From assembly GCF_013403955.1 (NCBI RefSeq), contig NZ_JABFDG010000001.1, positions 62,001 through 126,000 of the forward strand: a stretch of DNA of 64,000 bases, in the 5' to 3' direction. Shown here one piece after another: positions 51,343-60,434 of the stretch. How positions within the stretch are numbered: position 1 is the first letter of the stretch; every line of letters begins with the position of its first letter. This DNA comes from Winogradskyella vidalii. GTDB taxonomy: Bacteria; Bacteroidota; Bacteroidia; Flavobacteriales; Flavobacteriaceae. Made by a program: the position numbers and the translations under genes. Under the pieces are notes generated by a model. That model saw only the letters and a program-made list of their open reading frames with translations. It was not told the DNA's origin and ran no database searches.

Positions 51343-51381
51343 GTTAAGTCACAGTTAAGCCTTGGTAACAATAAGGTTATC
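51343..51381. promoter_or_regulatory. 11-bp-periodic GTTAAG array in the lipoprotein/dGTPase spacer
   Basis: GTTAAG (51343), GTTAAG (51354), GTAACA (51365) and GTTATC (51376) occur at 11-bp steps on the plus strand (minus strand CTTAAC-N5-CTTAAC). The last unit adjoins TATCTTAG, resembling the arrangement at 46647. It lies 64 bp upstream of the lipoprotein and 80 bp upstream of dGTPase, so the target gene is uncertain. Confidence 0.45.
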
Positions 51382-51461
51382 TTAGTGTGTATATTTTACC
51401 TTTCTCTAAACATTTAATTAACATTGAAAATGCTATCTTGCTCGCTTTAATTACTTATGCT

Positions 51462-52802
51462 ATGAACTGGGAACAACTACTATCCTTAAAACGTTTTGGA
51501 GATACTAATAAACGCTTACGAAAAGAACAAGATGAAACACGTTTAGGGTTTGAGGTTGATTATGATCGTATTATATTTTCTTCGGAATTTAGAGGGCTTC
51601 AAGATAAAACACAAGTCGTACCTTTGTCTAAGACAGACTTTGTGCATACAAGATTAACCCATAGTTTAGAGGTTAGTGTTGTTGGACGTTCTTTAGGTCG
51701 AAAAGTAGGACAGTTATTGTTGAAAAAACATCCACACTTAGAAAATGTTCATGGTTATAAAATGAATGATTTTGGTGCTATTGTTGCCGCTGCTGCTTTA
51801 GCACACGATATTGGAAATCCCCCATTCGGACATTCTGGTGAAAAAGCCATAGGCGCTTATTTTAAAGAAGGCGAAGGTGCACAATTTAAAACACAGCTTA
51901 CCGATAAAGAATATCAAGACTTATGTGATTTTGAAGGTAATGCCAATGGTTTTAAAATCTTAACCGAAAGTAGAGCAGGGAGAGCAGGAGGCCTAAGATT
52001 AAGCTACGCAACTTTAGGCGCTTTTACTAAATATCCTAAAGAATCACTACCCAAAAAACCAACCAAACATATTGTAGATAAGAAATATGGCTTTTTTCAG
52101 AGTGAAAAACAGATGTTTGAAGCCATTGCTTCAGAATTAGGTTTGATAAAAAGACATCAAGATTATTTAAGCTACCAAAGACACCCTTTAGCGTATTTGG
52201 TAGAAGCTGCCGATGATATTTGTTATACTATTATCGATTTTGAAGACGGTATTAATTTAGGGTTAATTGATGAAGAGTATGCGCTAGAATACTTAATCAA
52301 TTTGGTAAGAGGAAAAATTAAAACTGAAAACTACCATACTTTAAAAACAACAGAAGATCGCATAAGTTATTTACGTGCCTTAGCGATAGGAACTTTAATT
52401 GATGAAGCAGCGGCATTATTTATGACCCATGAAGAAGCGATATTAGCTGGTACGTTTGAAACGGGTTTATTAGATGTGAGTCAGTATAAAGCACAGATTA
52501 AAGATATTATTAATATTAGTATTAAAAATGTTTACCAATCTAAAGAGGTCATTAACAAGGAAATTGCAGGCTACGAAATTTTGAATCAATTGTTAAGGTC
52601 ATTTGCTAAAATGGCGAATCATTATTTTGAAGATAATCTCAATAGTTATGATAAATTATTATTAAATAGTCTTCCTCAAACTGTACAACTTGGTAAGGAC
52701 TCGTTGTATGATAACTTGTTAGCTGTTTGTCTGTATATTTCAAAATTATCAGACACTAACGCGATGTTAATGCATAAAAAAATACAAGGCCAAATATTTT
52801 AA
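51462..52802 (+). CDS. dgt: Deoxyguanosinetriphosphate triphosphohydrolase (dGTPase)
   Basis: 446 residues from MNWEQLLSLKRFGDTNKRLR. HD-domain metal motifs are FVHTRLTHSLEVSVVGRSLG (first His) and AAAALAHDIGNPPFGHSGEK (HD pair), and the fourth in PLAYLVEAADDICYTIIDFE. The family hydrolyses dGTP to deoxyguanosine and tripolyphosphate and controls dNTP pools. A longer reading frame starting with GTG at 51387 would add 25 hydrophobic residues and is rejected because the conserved start is MNWEQLL. Transcribed divergently from the lipoprotein gene. Confidence 0.88.
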   Translation: MNWEQLLSLKRFGDTNKRLRKEQDETRLGFEVDYDRIIFSSEFRGLQDKTQVVPLSKTDFVHTRLTHSLEVSVVGRSLGRKVGQLLLKKHPHLENVHGYKMNDFGAIVAAAALAHDIGNPPFGHSGEKAIGAYFKEGEGAQFKTQLTDKEYQDLCDFEGNANGFKILTESRAGRAGGLRLSYATLGAFTKYPKESLPKKPTKHIVDKKYGFFQSEKQMFEAIASELGLIKRHQDYLSYQRHPLAYLVEAADDICYTIIDFEDGINLGLIDEEYALEYLINLVRGKIKTENYHTLKTTEDRISYLRALAIGTLIDEAAALFMTHEEAILAGTFETGLLDVSQYKAQIKDIINISIKNVYQSKEVINKEIAGYEILNQLLRSFAKMANHYFEDNLNSYDKLLLNSLPQTVQLGKDSLYDNLLAVCLYISKLSDTNAMLMHKKIQGQIF

Positions 52803-52894
52803 TATTGCATTTCGTCGAATAAATTTGTTTTTTAACGGTATTTGTTTTTAATTTACTAGTGTAATTTAATAATCAGCCCTCAAAAAACCTACTT

Positions 52895-53065
52895 ATGAAA
52901 GATAATATACTTGGAGGCTTAGTCATTTTCATGGTTGTGGTGACTTGCCTATTAATGCTAGATGATATGACTAGTGTAAAGCAAAATGAAATTGTAAGTG
53001 AAGCTGTAGATGTCAATCAAGTTGATCAATCTAAAGAATTAGCTATTGTTGATAGTGAAGAGTAA
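52895..53065 (+). CDS. Small membrane protein of 56 residues (too short for usual gene callers)
   Basis: The frame ATG-(56 codons)-TAA encodes MKDNILGGLVIFMVVVTCLL and then MLDDMTSVKQNEIVSEAVDV, ending VDSEE. Residues 6-22 form one transmembrane helix and the tail is acidic. Its 3' end overlaps the convergent dxs by 27 bp. Codon use is ordinary for the window. No family is recognised. A dedicated promoter was not found. Conservation in related genomes at this location would decide. Confidence 0.5.
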   Translation: MKDNILGGLVIFMVVVTCLLMLDDMTSVKQNEIVSEAVDVNQVDQSKELAIVDSEE

Positions 53066-54820
53066 ATTTTCAATCTCATGCTTTATTGAAACTTTATCCA
53101 ATTGTTGTAATTCTTGTAATTGGTTCACGGTGCCTTGTGTTATAAACTGATCGTCAATACCTAAAGTTACAATGGTTTGTTTGTAATTATTGGTGTTTGC
53201 AAAAGCTAATACAGAAGCGGCAAAACCACCAACAATAGTACCATCTTCAATTGTAATAACAGCCTTGTAATTATTAAAAACGTCATAAAGTAACGCTTCA
53301 TCTAAAGGTTTTACAAACTGCATATCATAAATACCAATGGCGTCATTTTGCTCTAATAAATCTACGGCATCGGTAACATTTTTTAAAAGTGTTCCAACCG
53401 ATAGAATAGCAATGTCTGTACCATGTTTTAAACAAATTCCTTTTCCAATTGTTATTGTTTCAAAAGGCCTTTTCCAATTTAATATATGGCCACGACCTCT
53501 AGGGTAACGGATGGCCATGGGGAAATCAATTCCCAATTGTACCGTGTACATTATGTTTCTAAGTGCAATGGCATTACTCGGGGCAAAAATCACTAAATTA
53601 GGAATACAGTTAAGATAGGCTAAATCAAAAACACCATGGTGTGTTGCGCCATCTTCACCAACTAATCCTGCACGATCTAGACAGAAAACTACAGGTAAAT
53701 TCTGCAGCGCTACATCATGGATGACCTGGTCGTAAGCCCGTTGTAAAAAGGTAGAGTAAATATTACAAAAGGGTATATAGCCTTGTGTGGCCATACCAGC
53801 AGCGAGTGTCACAGCATGTTGTTCTGCTATCCCAACATCAAAAGCGCGATTTGGGATAATTTCCATCATGTGTTTTAAAGAACTCCCTGTAGGCATAGCA
53901 GGTGTAATTCCTATAATTTTATCATTTTTTAAAGCTAACTCAACAATGGTCTCACCAAAGACATCTTGAAATTTTGGTGCGACTTTTATTTTAGATTTTA
54001 CAGGTAATTCTCCGGTTTTAGCATCAAATTTTCCTGGTGCATGATATTTAACTTGATCAAGTTCTGCTTGTTTTAAGCCTTTCCCTTTGGTAGTAATTAT
54101 GTGTAGAAACTTAGGGCCTTTTACGGTTTTTAGTCGGTTTAGTTCCATAAGCAATACAGGTAAATCATGACCATCAATGGGGCCAGAATAATTAAAATTA
54201 AGCGCTTCAAAAATATTGTCCTGCTTTTCGGTGCCTTTTTTAACGTTGGTTAAATATTGTTTTAATGCCCCTACACTTGGGTCGATACCAATGGCATTGT
54301 CATTTAAAATAACCAATAAATTAGCGTTTGTAACTCCAGCGTGATTTAAACCTTCAAAAGCCATTCCACTTGCAATTGACGCATCGCCAATCACGGCAAT
54401 ATGGTGTTTGTCTTTACCTTGGAGCTGTGAGGCAATCGCCATACCCAAGGCTGCAGAAATGGAGGTAGAGGAGTGGCCCACACCAAAGGCATCATAAATA
54501 CTTTCTCTTCGTTTTGGGAAACCGCTAATCCCTTGGTATTGTCTGTTGGTATCAAAAACAGCTTTTCTTCCTGTAAGTATTTTATGGCCGTAGGCTTGGT
54601 GGCCAACATCCCAAATTAACTCGTCTTCTGGGGTGTTAAAAACGTAATGTAGGGCAATTGTTAATTCTATAACACCTAGACTAGCGCCTAAATGGCCTTC
54701 TTTAGTAGCGACGATATTAATAATAAAGCTACGTAATTCCTTAGCTAAAAGCGGTAAGTCTTCTGGCTTTAGTTGACGTAAATCTTCAGGTAGATTAATA
54801 TGGTCTAAAAATGTTTTCAT
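53039..54820 (-). CDS. dxs: 1-deoxy-D-xylulose-5-phosphate synthase
   Basis: 593 residues from MKTFLDHINLPEDLRQLKPE, typical for DXS. The TPP-binding domain shows GHLGASLGVIELTIALHYVF, WDVGHQAYGHKILTGR and GDASIASGMAFEGLNHAGV with NDNAIGIDPSVG. The transketolase C-half has GIAEQHAVTLAAGMATQGYI, RAYDQVIHDVALQNLPVVFC and DRAGLVGEDGATHHG. It makes the first committed precursor of isoprenoids by the MEP pathway. The longer frame from 54841 overlaps the -7 element at 54828-54835; the ATG at 54820 is chosen. Confidence 0.95.
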   Translation of the reverse strand: MKTFLDHINLPEDLRQLKPEDLPLLAKELRSFIINIVATKEGHLGASLGVIELTIALHYVFNTPEDELIWDVGHQAYGHKILTGRKAVFDTNRQYQGISGFPKRRESIYDAFGVGHSSTSISAALGMAIASQLQGKDKHHIAVIGDASIASGMAFEGLNHAGVTNANLLVILNDNAIGIDPSVGALKQYLTNVKKGTEKQDNIFEALNFNYSGPIDGHDLPVLLMELNRLKTVKGPKFLHIITTKGKGLKQAELDQVKYHAPGKFDAKTGELPVKSKIKVAPKFQDVFGETIVELALKNDKIIGITPAMPTGSSLKHMMEIIPNRAFDVGIAEQHAVTLAAGMATQGYIPFCNIYSTFLQRAYDQVIHDVALQNLPVVFCLDRAGLVGEDGATHHGVFDLAYLNCIPNLVIFAPSNAIALRNIMYTVQLGIDFPMAIRYPRGRGHILNWKRPFETITIGKGICLKHGTDIAILSVGTLLKNVTDAVDLLEQNDAIGIYDMQFVKPLDEALLYDVFNNYKAVITIEDGTIVGGFAASVLAFANTNNYKQTIVTLGIDDQFITQGTVNQLQELQQLDKVSIKHEIENLLFTINNS

Positions 54821-54827
54821 TTCATTG

Positions 54828-54835
54828 CAAATGTA
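54828..54835 (-). promoter_or_regulatory. -7 promoter element of dxs (leaderless)
   Basis: TACATTTG read on the minus strand ends 7 nt before the dxs ATG. A minus-strand TTG lies at 54863-54861, 25 nt upstream, slightly longer than the usual spacing. Leaderless transcription is likely. Confidence 0.45.
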
Positions 54836-54885
54836 CAGCATGTAAATGTACTTTTTTATTCAAATAGAATTGTATTTTTACAATT

Positions 54886-55335
54886 ATGATAAATCCATTT
54901 GATGATACTTACTTTATGAAATTTGCGCTTCAGGAAGCTGAGCTTGCTTTTGAAAAAGGTGAAATACCGGTTGGTGCAGTTATTGTAGTAGACAATAGAG
55001 TGATTGCAAGGACACATAATCTTACAGAGCTCTTAAATGATGTTACTGCACATGCCGAAATGCAAGCTATTACCTCGGCCGCAAATTTTTTAGGAGGTAA
55101 ATACTTAAACAAATGCACATTGTATGTCACTTTAGAACCTTGTCAAATGTGCGCAGGTGCCTTGTATTGGAGTCAAATTTCTAAAGTGGTGTATGGCGCC
55201 TCTGATTTACAAAGAGGTTTTAAAATCATGGGCACGCAATTGCATCCTAAAACAGAGGTTGTTAGTGGTGTTTTGGCTGCTGAAGCCTCAGCGTTAATGA
55301 AACGCTTTTTTGTTGAAAAGCGTAATTTAAATTAA
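54886..55335 (+). CDS. tadA: tRNA-specific adenosine deaminase
   Basis: 149 residues. Catalytic zinc motifs HAEMQAITSAANFLGGKYLN and LEPCQMCAGALYWSQISKVV, with Glu in HAE and Cys in PCQMC. The substrate loop GASDLQRGFKIMG fits TadA rather than cytidine or guanine deaminases. It converts A34 to inosine in tRNA-Arg(ACG). Divergent from dxs; the PrcB-like gene follows 20 bp downstream. Confidence 0.9.
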   Translation: MINPFDDTYFMKFALQEAELAFEKGEIPVGAVIVVDNRVIARTHNLTELLNDVTAHAEMQAITSAANFLGGKYLNKCTLYVTLEPCQMCAGALYWSQISKVVYGASDLQRGFKIMGTQLHPKTEVVSGVLAAEASALMKRFFVEKRNLN

Positions 55336-55355
55336 ATAATTTTAAACTTTAAATC

Positions 55356-55820
55356 ATGAAAACACCTATTTTAATAATACTAAGCTTAATGTTTGTTATG
55401 AGTTGTAAAAGCAAGCAAGAAGCAGTTTCCAATAGTTCAGTTGAACAACCGAGCACAGTTTTAATTTCTAAAGGAAATCTTCATGGTTCTGGAGCTGAAG
55501 GTATAACTGCGCAAAACATGGTGATTACCAATCAAAGTGACTGGAATAGCCTAATGAAACAAATGGATTCCGTTAATAATGTATCTAAAGGTTTTGAAGA
55601 AATAGACATTGATTTTTCTAATTATTTTATCATTGCCATATTTGCTAATGTTAAGAGTAGTGGTGGCCACCAAATAGAAGTTAATGTATCTGGTGATGAG
55701 ACTCGCCAGTTGGTTAATGTTAAGCATATAGCTCCTAAAGGTATGGCTACTAGTGTTATGACACAGCCGTATTATATTGCTAAAATTCCAAAAACGGATT
55801 TACCGATAGTTTTTAAATAA
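55356..55820 (+). CDS. Lipoprotein with PrcB_C-like domain
   Basis: 154 residues. Lipobox ILSLMFVMSCKSKQEAV. The C-terminal half (about 85-154, YFIIAIFANVKSSGGHQIEV, ...) contains the PrcB_C pattern: a hydrophobic strand, the loop SSGGHQIEVNV and the final PYYIAKIPKTDLPIVFK. PrcB is an accessory subunit of the dentilisin protease complex; in other bacteria the domain is found in many small lipoproteins, so a protease link is not implied. Follows tadA by 20 bp. Confidence 0.7.
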   Translation: MKTPILIILSLMFVMSCKSKQEAVSNSSVEQPSTVLISKGNLHGSGAEGITAQNMVITNQSDWNSLMKQMDSVNNVSKGFEEIDIDFSNYFIIAIFANVKSSGGHQIEVNVSGDETRQLVNVKHIAPKGMATSVMTQPYYIAKIPKTDLPIVFK

Positions 55821-55821
55821 A

Positions 55822-55857
55822 ACCTACAAGGTTCTTTAGATCTTGTTGCAGGTTGAA
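55822..55857. repeat. AACCTACAAGGTT..AGGTT palindrome copy
   Basis: AACCTACAAGGTT and CTTGTTGCAGGTT flank a 7-nt loop in the spacer after the PrcB-like gene. It is another imperfect member of the AGACCT..AGGTCT family. Confidence 0.45.
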
Positions 55858-55864
55858 AATAATG

Positions 55865-55897
55865 CAAAAAAAAACGCCCAACCAAAGGTTGAGCGTT
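55865..55897 (-). terminator. Terminator of the cold-shock gene
   Basis: Minus strand: AACGCTCAACC (55897-55887) pairs with GGTTGGGCGTT (55883-55873) with one mismatch, then a run of T to 55865. It lies 22 bp past the stop. Confidence 0.75.
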
Positions 55898-55918
55898 GAA
55901 ACTTGTAAGATATATTAC

Positions 55919-56110
55919 TTATAATACCTGCACATTTGCAGCTACTAATCCTTTTCTTCCTTCTTCTTCGTCGTACTCAACGTTGTCACCTTCGCGTAAT
56001 TCTACGCCATTAAGGTTTGATACGTGTACGAAGATGTCTTTTCCTGTTTCTTCGTTGGTAATGAATCCAAATCCTTTTGAATCATTAAAAAATTTAACTG
56101 TTCCAGTCAT
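55919..56110 (-). CDS. CspA-family cold-shock protein
   Basis: 63 residues. RNP1 is KGFGFITN and RNP2 IFVHVSNL, with [17 protein letters not shown] as the conserved start and [12 protein letters not shown] as the end. Single OB-fold nucleic acid chaperone that melts RNA structures. The -7 element TATCTTTG (minus strand, 56143-56136) leaves a 25-nt leader, much shorter than the E. coli cspA 5' UTR, so it is unlikely to be a thermosensor message. Confidence 0.93.
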   Translation of the reverse strand: MTGTVKFFNDSKGFGFITNEETGKDIFVHVSNLNGVELREGDNVEYDEEEGRKGLVAANVQVL

Positions 56111-56135
56111 TATAATATAAATAAAAATTAAAGTG

Positions 56136-56143
56136 CAAAGATA
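56136..56143 (-). promoter_or_regulatory. -7 promoter element of the cold-shock gene
   Basis: TATCTTTG on the minus strand, a perfect TAnnTTTG, ending 25 nt before the ATG at 56110. No clear -33 TTG was seen at 18-21 nt. Confidence 0.45.
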
Positions 56144-56301
56144 CTATAATTTTGAAGCCTAATGTTAATTAATTGTTTTATTTTGATTACTAGCTTTAAT
56201 TATTGTAAATCAATGGGTTAATTTAGACGGGTGAAATAGGCTCTTACGCCTTATGTGTAAAGGTCTAAACTTGTACTGACTTTATCATAAAATGATTTTG
56301 A

Positions 56302-56547
56302 TTATTTTTTTGAGTCGCGTTGGTTTTCGCGCATCTTATCTAGATTTTCCTTGGTAAGCATATAATCTTTAACATCTTTACCTTTCCAGCGGTAGTATGA
56401 AAACAACGGAAAAACGATTAAAAACATACCAACCACTCCAAACCCTATTAGCTTTTCTTTGTAATCTACATTAAAAATTAGACCGCAAGCAATACTTGTT
56501 ATTGAGGCGATAAAGGCAATAAAGGTGATGATTTTAATGGGTTTCAT
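56302..56547 (-). CDS. Small two-helix membrane protein
   Basis: 81 residues from MKPIKIITFIAFIASITSIA; an ATG two codons upstream (56553) is equally possible. Two hydrophobic helices (about 6-24, 33-52), then the basic tail RWKGKDVKDYMLTKENLDKM. No family recognised. Ends 46 bp before the ClC gene on the same strand, but is downstream of it, so it may be the second gene of that operon. Confidence 0.6.
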   Translation of the reverse strand: MKPIKIITFIAFIASITSIACGLIFNVDYKEKLIGFGVVGMFLIVFPLFSYYRWKGKDVKDYMLTKENLDKMRENQRDSKK

Positions 56548-56599
56548 AGTCATTATTTTACTTACAAAATGGTAAGCTTAATATTAAATTTCAGGGTTG

Positions 56600-58390
56600 T
56601 TAAGAGGTAATATTAATTAACTCTTGACGGTAAGCTGTTAGTAATTTAGATTTTGAAATAAAGCCAACGTAAACTCCATCTTTAATAACAGGTAGGTTCC
56701 ACGCATTACTATTTTGGAATTTCTTCATAATAACGGTCATTTTATCCGTATCAAGATTAATAATGGCAGGTGGTTTTTGCATTACTTCCAAGGCTATAAC
56801 TTCGTCGTACAATTTTTGGTCAAACATTATAGATCTAATGTCATCTAATAGAATAACCCCTTTTAAGGTTTTATTTTTTTCGTCTAAAACGGGGAAAATA
56901 TTTCGATTCGATTTAATAACGGCATTATTCACAATCTCGCCTAAGGTCATTTTAGTCGTTACACTTGTAAAATTGGTTTCAATAACTTTATGTATGTCCA
57001 TTAAGGTTAAGATGGCATGGTCTTTATCGTGCGTAATAAGATCCCCTTTTCGGGCTAATTCCATGGTATAAACCGAATGTGGTGTAAAGTGTCTCGTGAT
57101 TGCAAATGAAATTGCAGCAGTAATCATCAACGGAATAAATAGATCATAACCACTCGTTAATTCAGCAATTAAAAATATGGCCGTTAAAGGCGCTTGTAAT
57201 ACACCAGCTAATAAGCCAGCCATACCAACTAGTGTAAAGTTACTTTCGGAGACGGGTGAATTAAACAGACCACAATGGTTAATAAACTTAGCAATACAAT
57301 TGCCCATTAAACTTCCCATGAAAAGTGTAGGTGCAAAAATCCCCCCAACACCACCAGCACCAAAAGTTATAGCACTGGCAAAAATTTTAAAGAAAACTAG
57401 TCCGGCTAAAAGTCCAATAACGACCCAAATATTAGACAGGTCTAAGTCAAAAATATTCCCTTTTAATGCGCTTTCAGGATTCCCAGCAATTAGGCTGTTC
57501 ATTGTATCAAAACCCTCTCCGTAGAGTGGTGGAATAAAAAAGACCAAAACACCAATGGCAACGCCGCCAACAAGTAGTCTTTTTATGGGGGAGTTTAATT
57601 TGTCAAAAAAAGCTTGAACTCTTACATAAACCTGATTAAAATAGATGGAGGTAAAGGCAGCACATACGCCTAAAAAAGCGTAAAATGGTACATCTGATAT
57701 AACAAAATTATCTTCAATACTAAATGGTAACAACACATCATTTCCAAAGAAAAAATAGGAGGTTATTATAGCAGATAGCGAGGCTAATAGCAACGGTAGC
57801 ATTGATACCATTGTTAAATCTAAACTAAACACTTCAATCGCAAAAATAATAGCCGCAATTGGTGCTTTAAATATCGAGGATAAGGCACCGGCAGCCGCAC
57901 AACCTATAAGTAAGGTTTTAGTCTTCTGGTTCATTCTAAATAACCGAGAAATATTAGAGCTTATGGCAGCACCTGTAGCAACAGAAGGTCCTTCTAATCC
58001 CACAGACCCCCCAAAACCAATAGTTAAAGGCGCTGTAAAAATAGATCCAAACATTTGATATCGTTTTATAACGCCTTTACGTTTGGCAATGGCGTGCAAA
58101 GTTGAAGGGATACCATGGCTTACTTTTGCTCGTATAATGTATTTTATAATTAAATAAACCAAGAAGAATCCAATTAAAGGAAATACAAAATAAAAGGCAT
58201 TATGATAATACCTTACTAAATTGCCTTCTAGTAAATGCTGAATAAAGTGTGTTAAGTTTTTAAGTATCACAGCTCCAATTCCTGAGGTAATACCAACTAG
58301 TACACTAAGAAAAAACACAAACTGTTTATCTGAGATGTGTTTAGTTCGCCATATTAAGATTTTTTTCAGTATGGGATGTTTTCTCGGCAT
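56600..58390 (-). CDS. ClC-family chloride channel/antiporter with CBS domains
   Basis: 596 residues. ClC signatures GFGGSVGLEGPSVATGAAIS (the gating Glu in LEGP), GAGGVGGIFAPTLFMGSLMG and GMAGLLAGVLQAPLTAIFLI are present, with AAGALSSIFKAPIAAIIFAI before. The C-terminal 140 residues carry CBS-like repeats (HDKDHAILTLMDIHKVIETN, RNIFPVLDEKNKTLKGVILL, NAWNLPVIKDGVYVGFIS). The conserved gating Glu fits an H+/Cl- antiporter. The adjacent small membrane protein lies downstream on the same strand. Confidence 0.9.
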   Translation of the reverse strand: MPRKHPILKKILIWRTKHISDKQFVFFLSVLVGITSGIGAVILKNLTHFIQHLLEGNLVRYYHNAFYFVFPLIGFFLVYLIIKYIIRAKVSHGIPSTLHAIAKRKGVIKRYQMFGSIFTAPLTIGFGGSVGLEGPSVATGAAISSNISRLFRMNQKTKTLLIGCAAAGALSSIFKAPIAAIIFAIEVFSLDLTMVSMLPLLLASLSAIITSYFFFGNDVLLPFSIEDNFVISDVPFYAFLGVCAAFTSIYFNQVYVRVQAFFDKLNSPIKRLLVGGVAIGVLVFFIPPLYGEGFDTMNSLIAGNPESALKGNIFDLDLSNIWVVIGLLAGLVFFKIFASAITFGAGGVGGIFAPTLFMGSLMGNCIAKFINHCGLFNSPVSESNFTLVGMAGLLAGVLQAPLTAIFLIAELTSGYDLFIPLMITAAISFAITRHFTPHSVYTMELARKGDLITHDKDHAILTLMDIHKVIETNFTSVTTKMTLGEIVNNAVIKSNRNIFPVLDEKNKTLKGVILLDDIRSIMFDQKLYDEVIALEVMQKPPAIINLDTDKMTVIMKKFQNSNAWNLPVIKDGVYVGFISKSKLLTAYRQELINITS

Positions 58391-58408
58391 AGTCTAAATC
58401 TAATAAAA

Positions 58409-58429
58409 AATCCTGCAATAAGCAGGATT
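58409..58429 (-). terminator. Terminator of aspS
   Basis: AATCCTGC (minus 58429-58422) pairs with GCAGGATT (minus 58416-58409) around TTATT, followed by TTTTATTA. It starts 9 bp past the aspS stop. It is also a CCTGC-family hairpin. Confidence 0.75.
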
Positions 58430-58437
58430 AAATATTT

Positions 58438-60192
58438 TTAAGATTTTAAATTTAATTTTAGGCTTAATTCGCTGAGCTGCTGATCGTCAATTGGTGCAGG
58501 GGCATCAATCATCACATCGCGACCAGAATTGTTTTTAGGAAACGCAATAAAATCTCTAATGGTTTCTTGGCCGCCTAAAATAGCAACTAATCTATCTAAC
58601 CCAAAGGCTAATCCGCCGTGTGGAGGTGCGCCATATTCAAAAGCATCCATTAAAAAGCCAAATTGTGCTTTAGCTTCTTCTTCAGAAAAACCTAAGTGTT
58701 TTAGCATAATGGCTTGAGTCGCTTTGTCGTGAATTCTAATAGAACCACCGCCTATTTCATTTCCGTTTAATACTAAATCGTAAGCGTTTGCTTTTACTTC
58801 GCCTGGATTGCTATCTAATAATTCTAACTGTCCTGGTTTAGGTGAGGTAAACGGGTGGTGCATGGCATGGTAATGTCCGGTTTCTTCATCTAATTCTAAT
58901 AAAGGGAAATCCATAACCCATAATGGTGCAAATACTTTAGGGTCTCTTAAGCCTAAACGCTCCGCTAACTCCATACGTAAGGCACTTAATTGAGCTCTTA
59001 CCTTATTGGTATCTCCAGATAATACTAAAACTAAATCACCTGCTTTAGCGCCTGTAACTTCGGCCCATTTTGCTAAATCATCTTGGTCATAAAACTTATC
59101 TACCGAAGATTTAAAACTTCCATCGTCATTACAACGCGAATAAATCATACCTAAAGCACCAACTTGTGGACGCTTTACCCAAGCAATAAGTTTATCAATT
59201 TCTTTTCTTGTATATGAGTTTCCTCCTGGTACAGCGATACCAACCACTAATTCCGCATTGTTAAATACACCGAAATCTTTGTGTTGGGTAACCTCGTTAA
59301 GTTCACCAAATTCCATCCCGAATCTAATATCTGGTTTGTCATTTCCATAAAGGCGCATGGCATCATCATAGAGCATTCTCGGGAATTTCTCAATCTCAAC
59401 ACCGTTGACTTCTTTTAGTAAATGACGGGTTAAGCCTTCAAAAACATTTAAAATATCTTCTTGCTCTACAAAGGCCATTTCACAATCTATTTGTGTGAAT
59501 TCTGGCTGACGGTCCGCACGTAAATCTTCATCTCTAAAGCATTTTACAATCTGAAAATATTTATCCATGCCACCAACCATAAGCAATTGCTTGAAAGTTT
59601 GAGGCGATTGCGGAAGGGCGTAAAATTGGCCTTCATTCATACGAGAAGGTACCACAAAATCACGAGCCCCTTCTGGTGTCGATTTAATTAAATAAGGCGT
59701 TTCTACTTCTATAAAGTCTTGATTTGATAAATAATTACGAACCGCCTGTGTTACTTTGTGTCTAAAAATTAAACTGTTCTTTACAGGATTACGACGAATA
59801 TCGATATAACGGTATTTCATACGTAAATCATCACCACCATCCGTTTTATCTTCAATGGTAAAAGGAGGTGTTAATGAAGTATTTAAAATGTTTAATTCAG
59901 AGACTAAAACTTCAATGTCACCAGTTGGAATATTTGGGTTTTTAGAAGCACGTTCAATCACCGTTCCTTTAACTTGAATAACAAATTCACGTCCTAATTT
60001 TGAGGCCTTTTCCATAATGGCTTTTGGCGTGCGTTCTTCATCAAAATATAATTGCGTGATACCATAACGATCGCGAAGGTCTAAATAAACCATAAATCCT
60101 TTATCGCGAACACCTTGAACCCATCCTGAAAGTGTAACTTCTGTATTGCTGTGTGATGCTCTTAATTCACCACAATTGTGACTTCTGTACAT
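58438..60192 (-). CDS. aspS: Aspartyl-tRNA synthetase (bacterial type)
   Basis: 584 residues. N-terminal OB-fold [20 protein letters not shown] with anticodon-binding [20 protein letters not shown]. Class II motif 2 is [20 protein letters not shown], motif 3 is [14 protein letters not shown]. The bacterial GAD insertion domain lies between (about 285-415). Charges tRNA-Asp. The lack of signs of the non-discriminating type cannot be verified by eye. Monocistronic, with the terminator at 58409-58429. Confidence 0.95.
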   Translation of the reverse strand: MYRSHNCGELRASHSNTEVTLSGWVQGVRDKGFMVYLDLRDRYGITQLYFDEERTPKAIMEKASKLGREFVIQVKGTVIERASKNPNIPTGDIEVLVSELNILNTSLTPPFTIEDKTDGGDDLRMKYRYIDIRRNPVKNSLIFRHKVTQAVRNYLSNQDFIEVETPYLIKSTPEGARDFVVPSRMNEGQFYALPQSPQTFKQLLMVGGMDKYFQIVKCFRDEDLRADRQPEFTQIDCEMAFVEQEDILNVFEGLTRHLLKEVNGVEIEKFPRMLYDDAMRLYGNDKPDIRFGMEFGELNEVTQHKDFGVFNNAELVVGIAVPGGNSYTRKEIDKLIAWVKRPQVGALGMIYSRCNDDGSFKSSVDKFYDQDDLAKWAEVTGAKAGDLVLVLSGDTNKVRAQLSALRMELAERLGLRDPKVFAPLWVMDFPLLELDEETGHYHAMHHPFTSPKPGQLELLDSNPGEVKANAYDLVLNGNEIGGGSIRIHDKATQAIMLKHLGFSEEEAKAQFGFLMDAFEYGAPPHGGLAFGLDRLVAILGGQETIRDFIAFPKNNSGRDVMIDAPAPIDDQQLSELSLKLNLKS

Positions 60193-60346
60193 ATTGAAAT
60201 TTTAATTTTATCCGTCGTTGCTACTGCAATGTTGGATGCGGGTGCAAATTTAAGTAAGTTTAATTATTATTGGATAATGAAATGCGATTTTTCACTATTT
60301 TACTTTAGCTAATGCTGCTATTGTTTAATTAGCAACATTAGAAGTG

Positions 60347-60403
60347 TAAAAAAACAAAACACGTCTTATAAAATGTTTCTCTATTTTACATGACGTGTTT
60401 TGT
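60347..60403 (-). terminator. Terminator of the RND efflux gene
   Basis: ACAAAACACGTC (minus 60403-60392) forms a 12-bp perfect stem with GACGTGTTTTGT (minus 60365-60354); an inner TAAAAT/ATTTTA stem extends it and a T run follows to 60347. The stop of the permease gene is 32 bp upstream. Confidence 0.75.
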
Positions 60404-60434
60404 AGCGTACTATCAAATGATATGCATTATCAAT

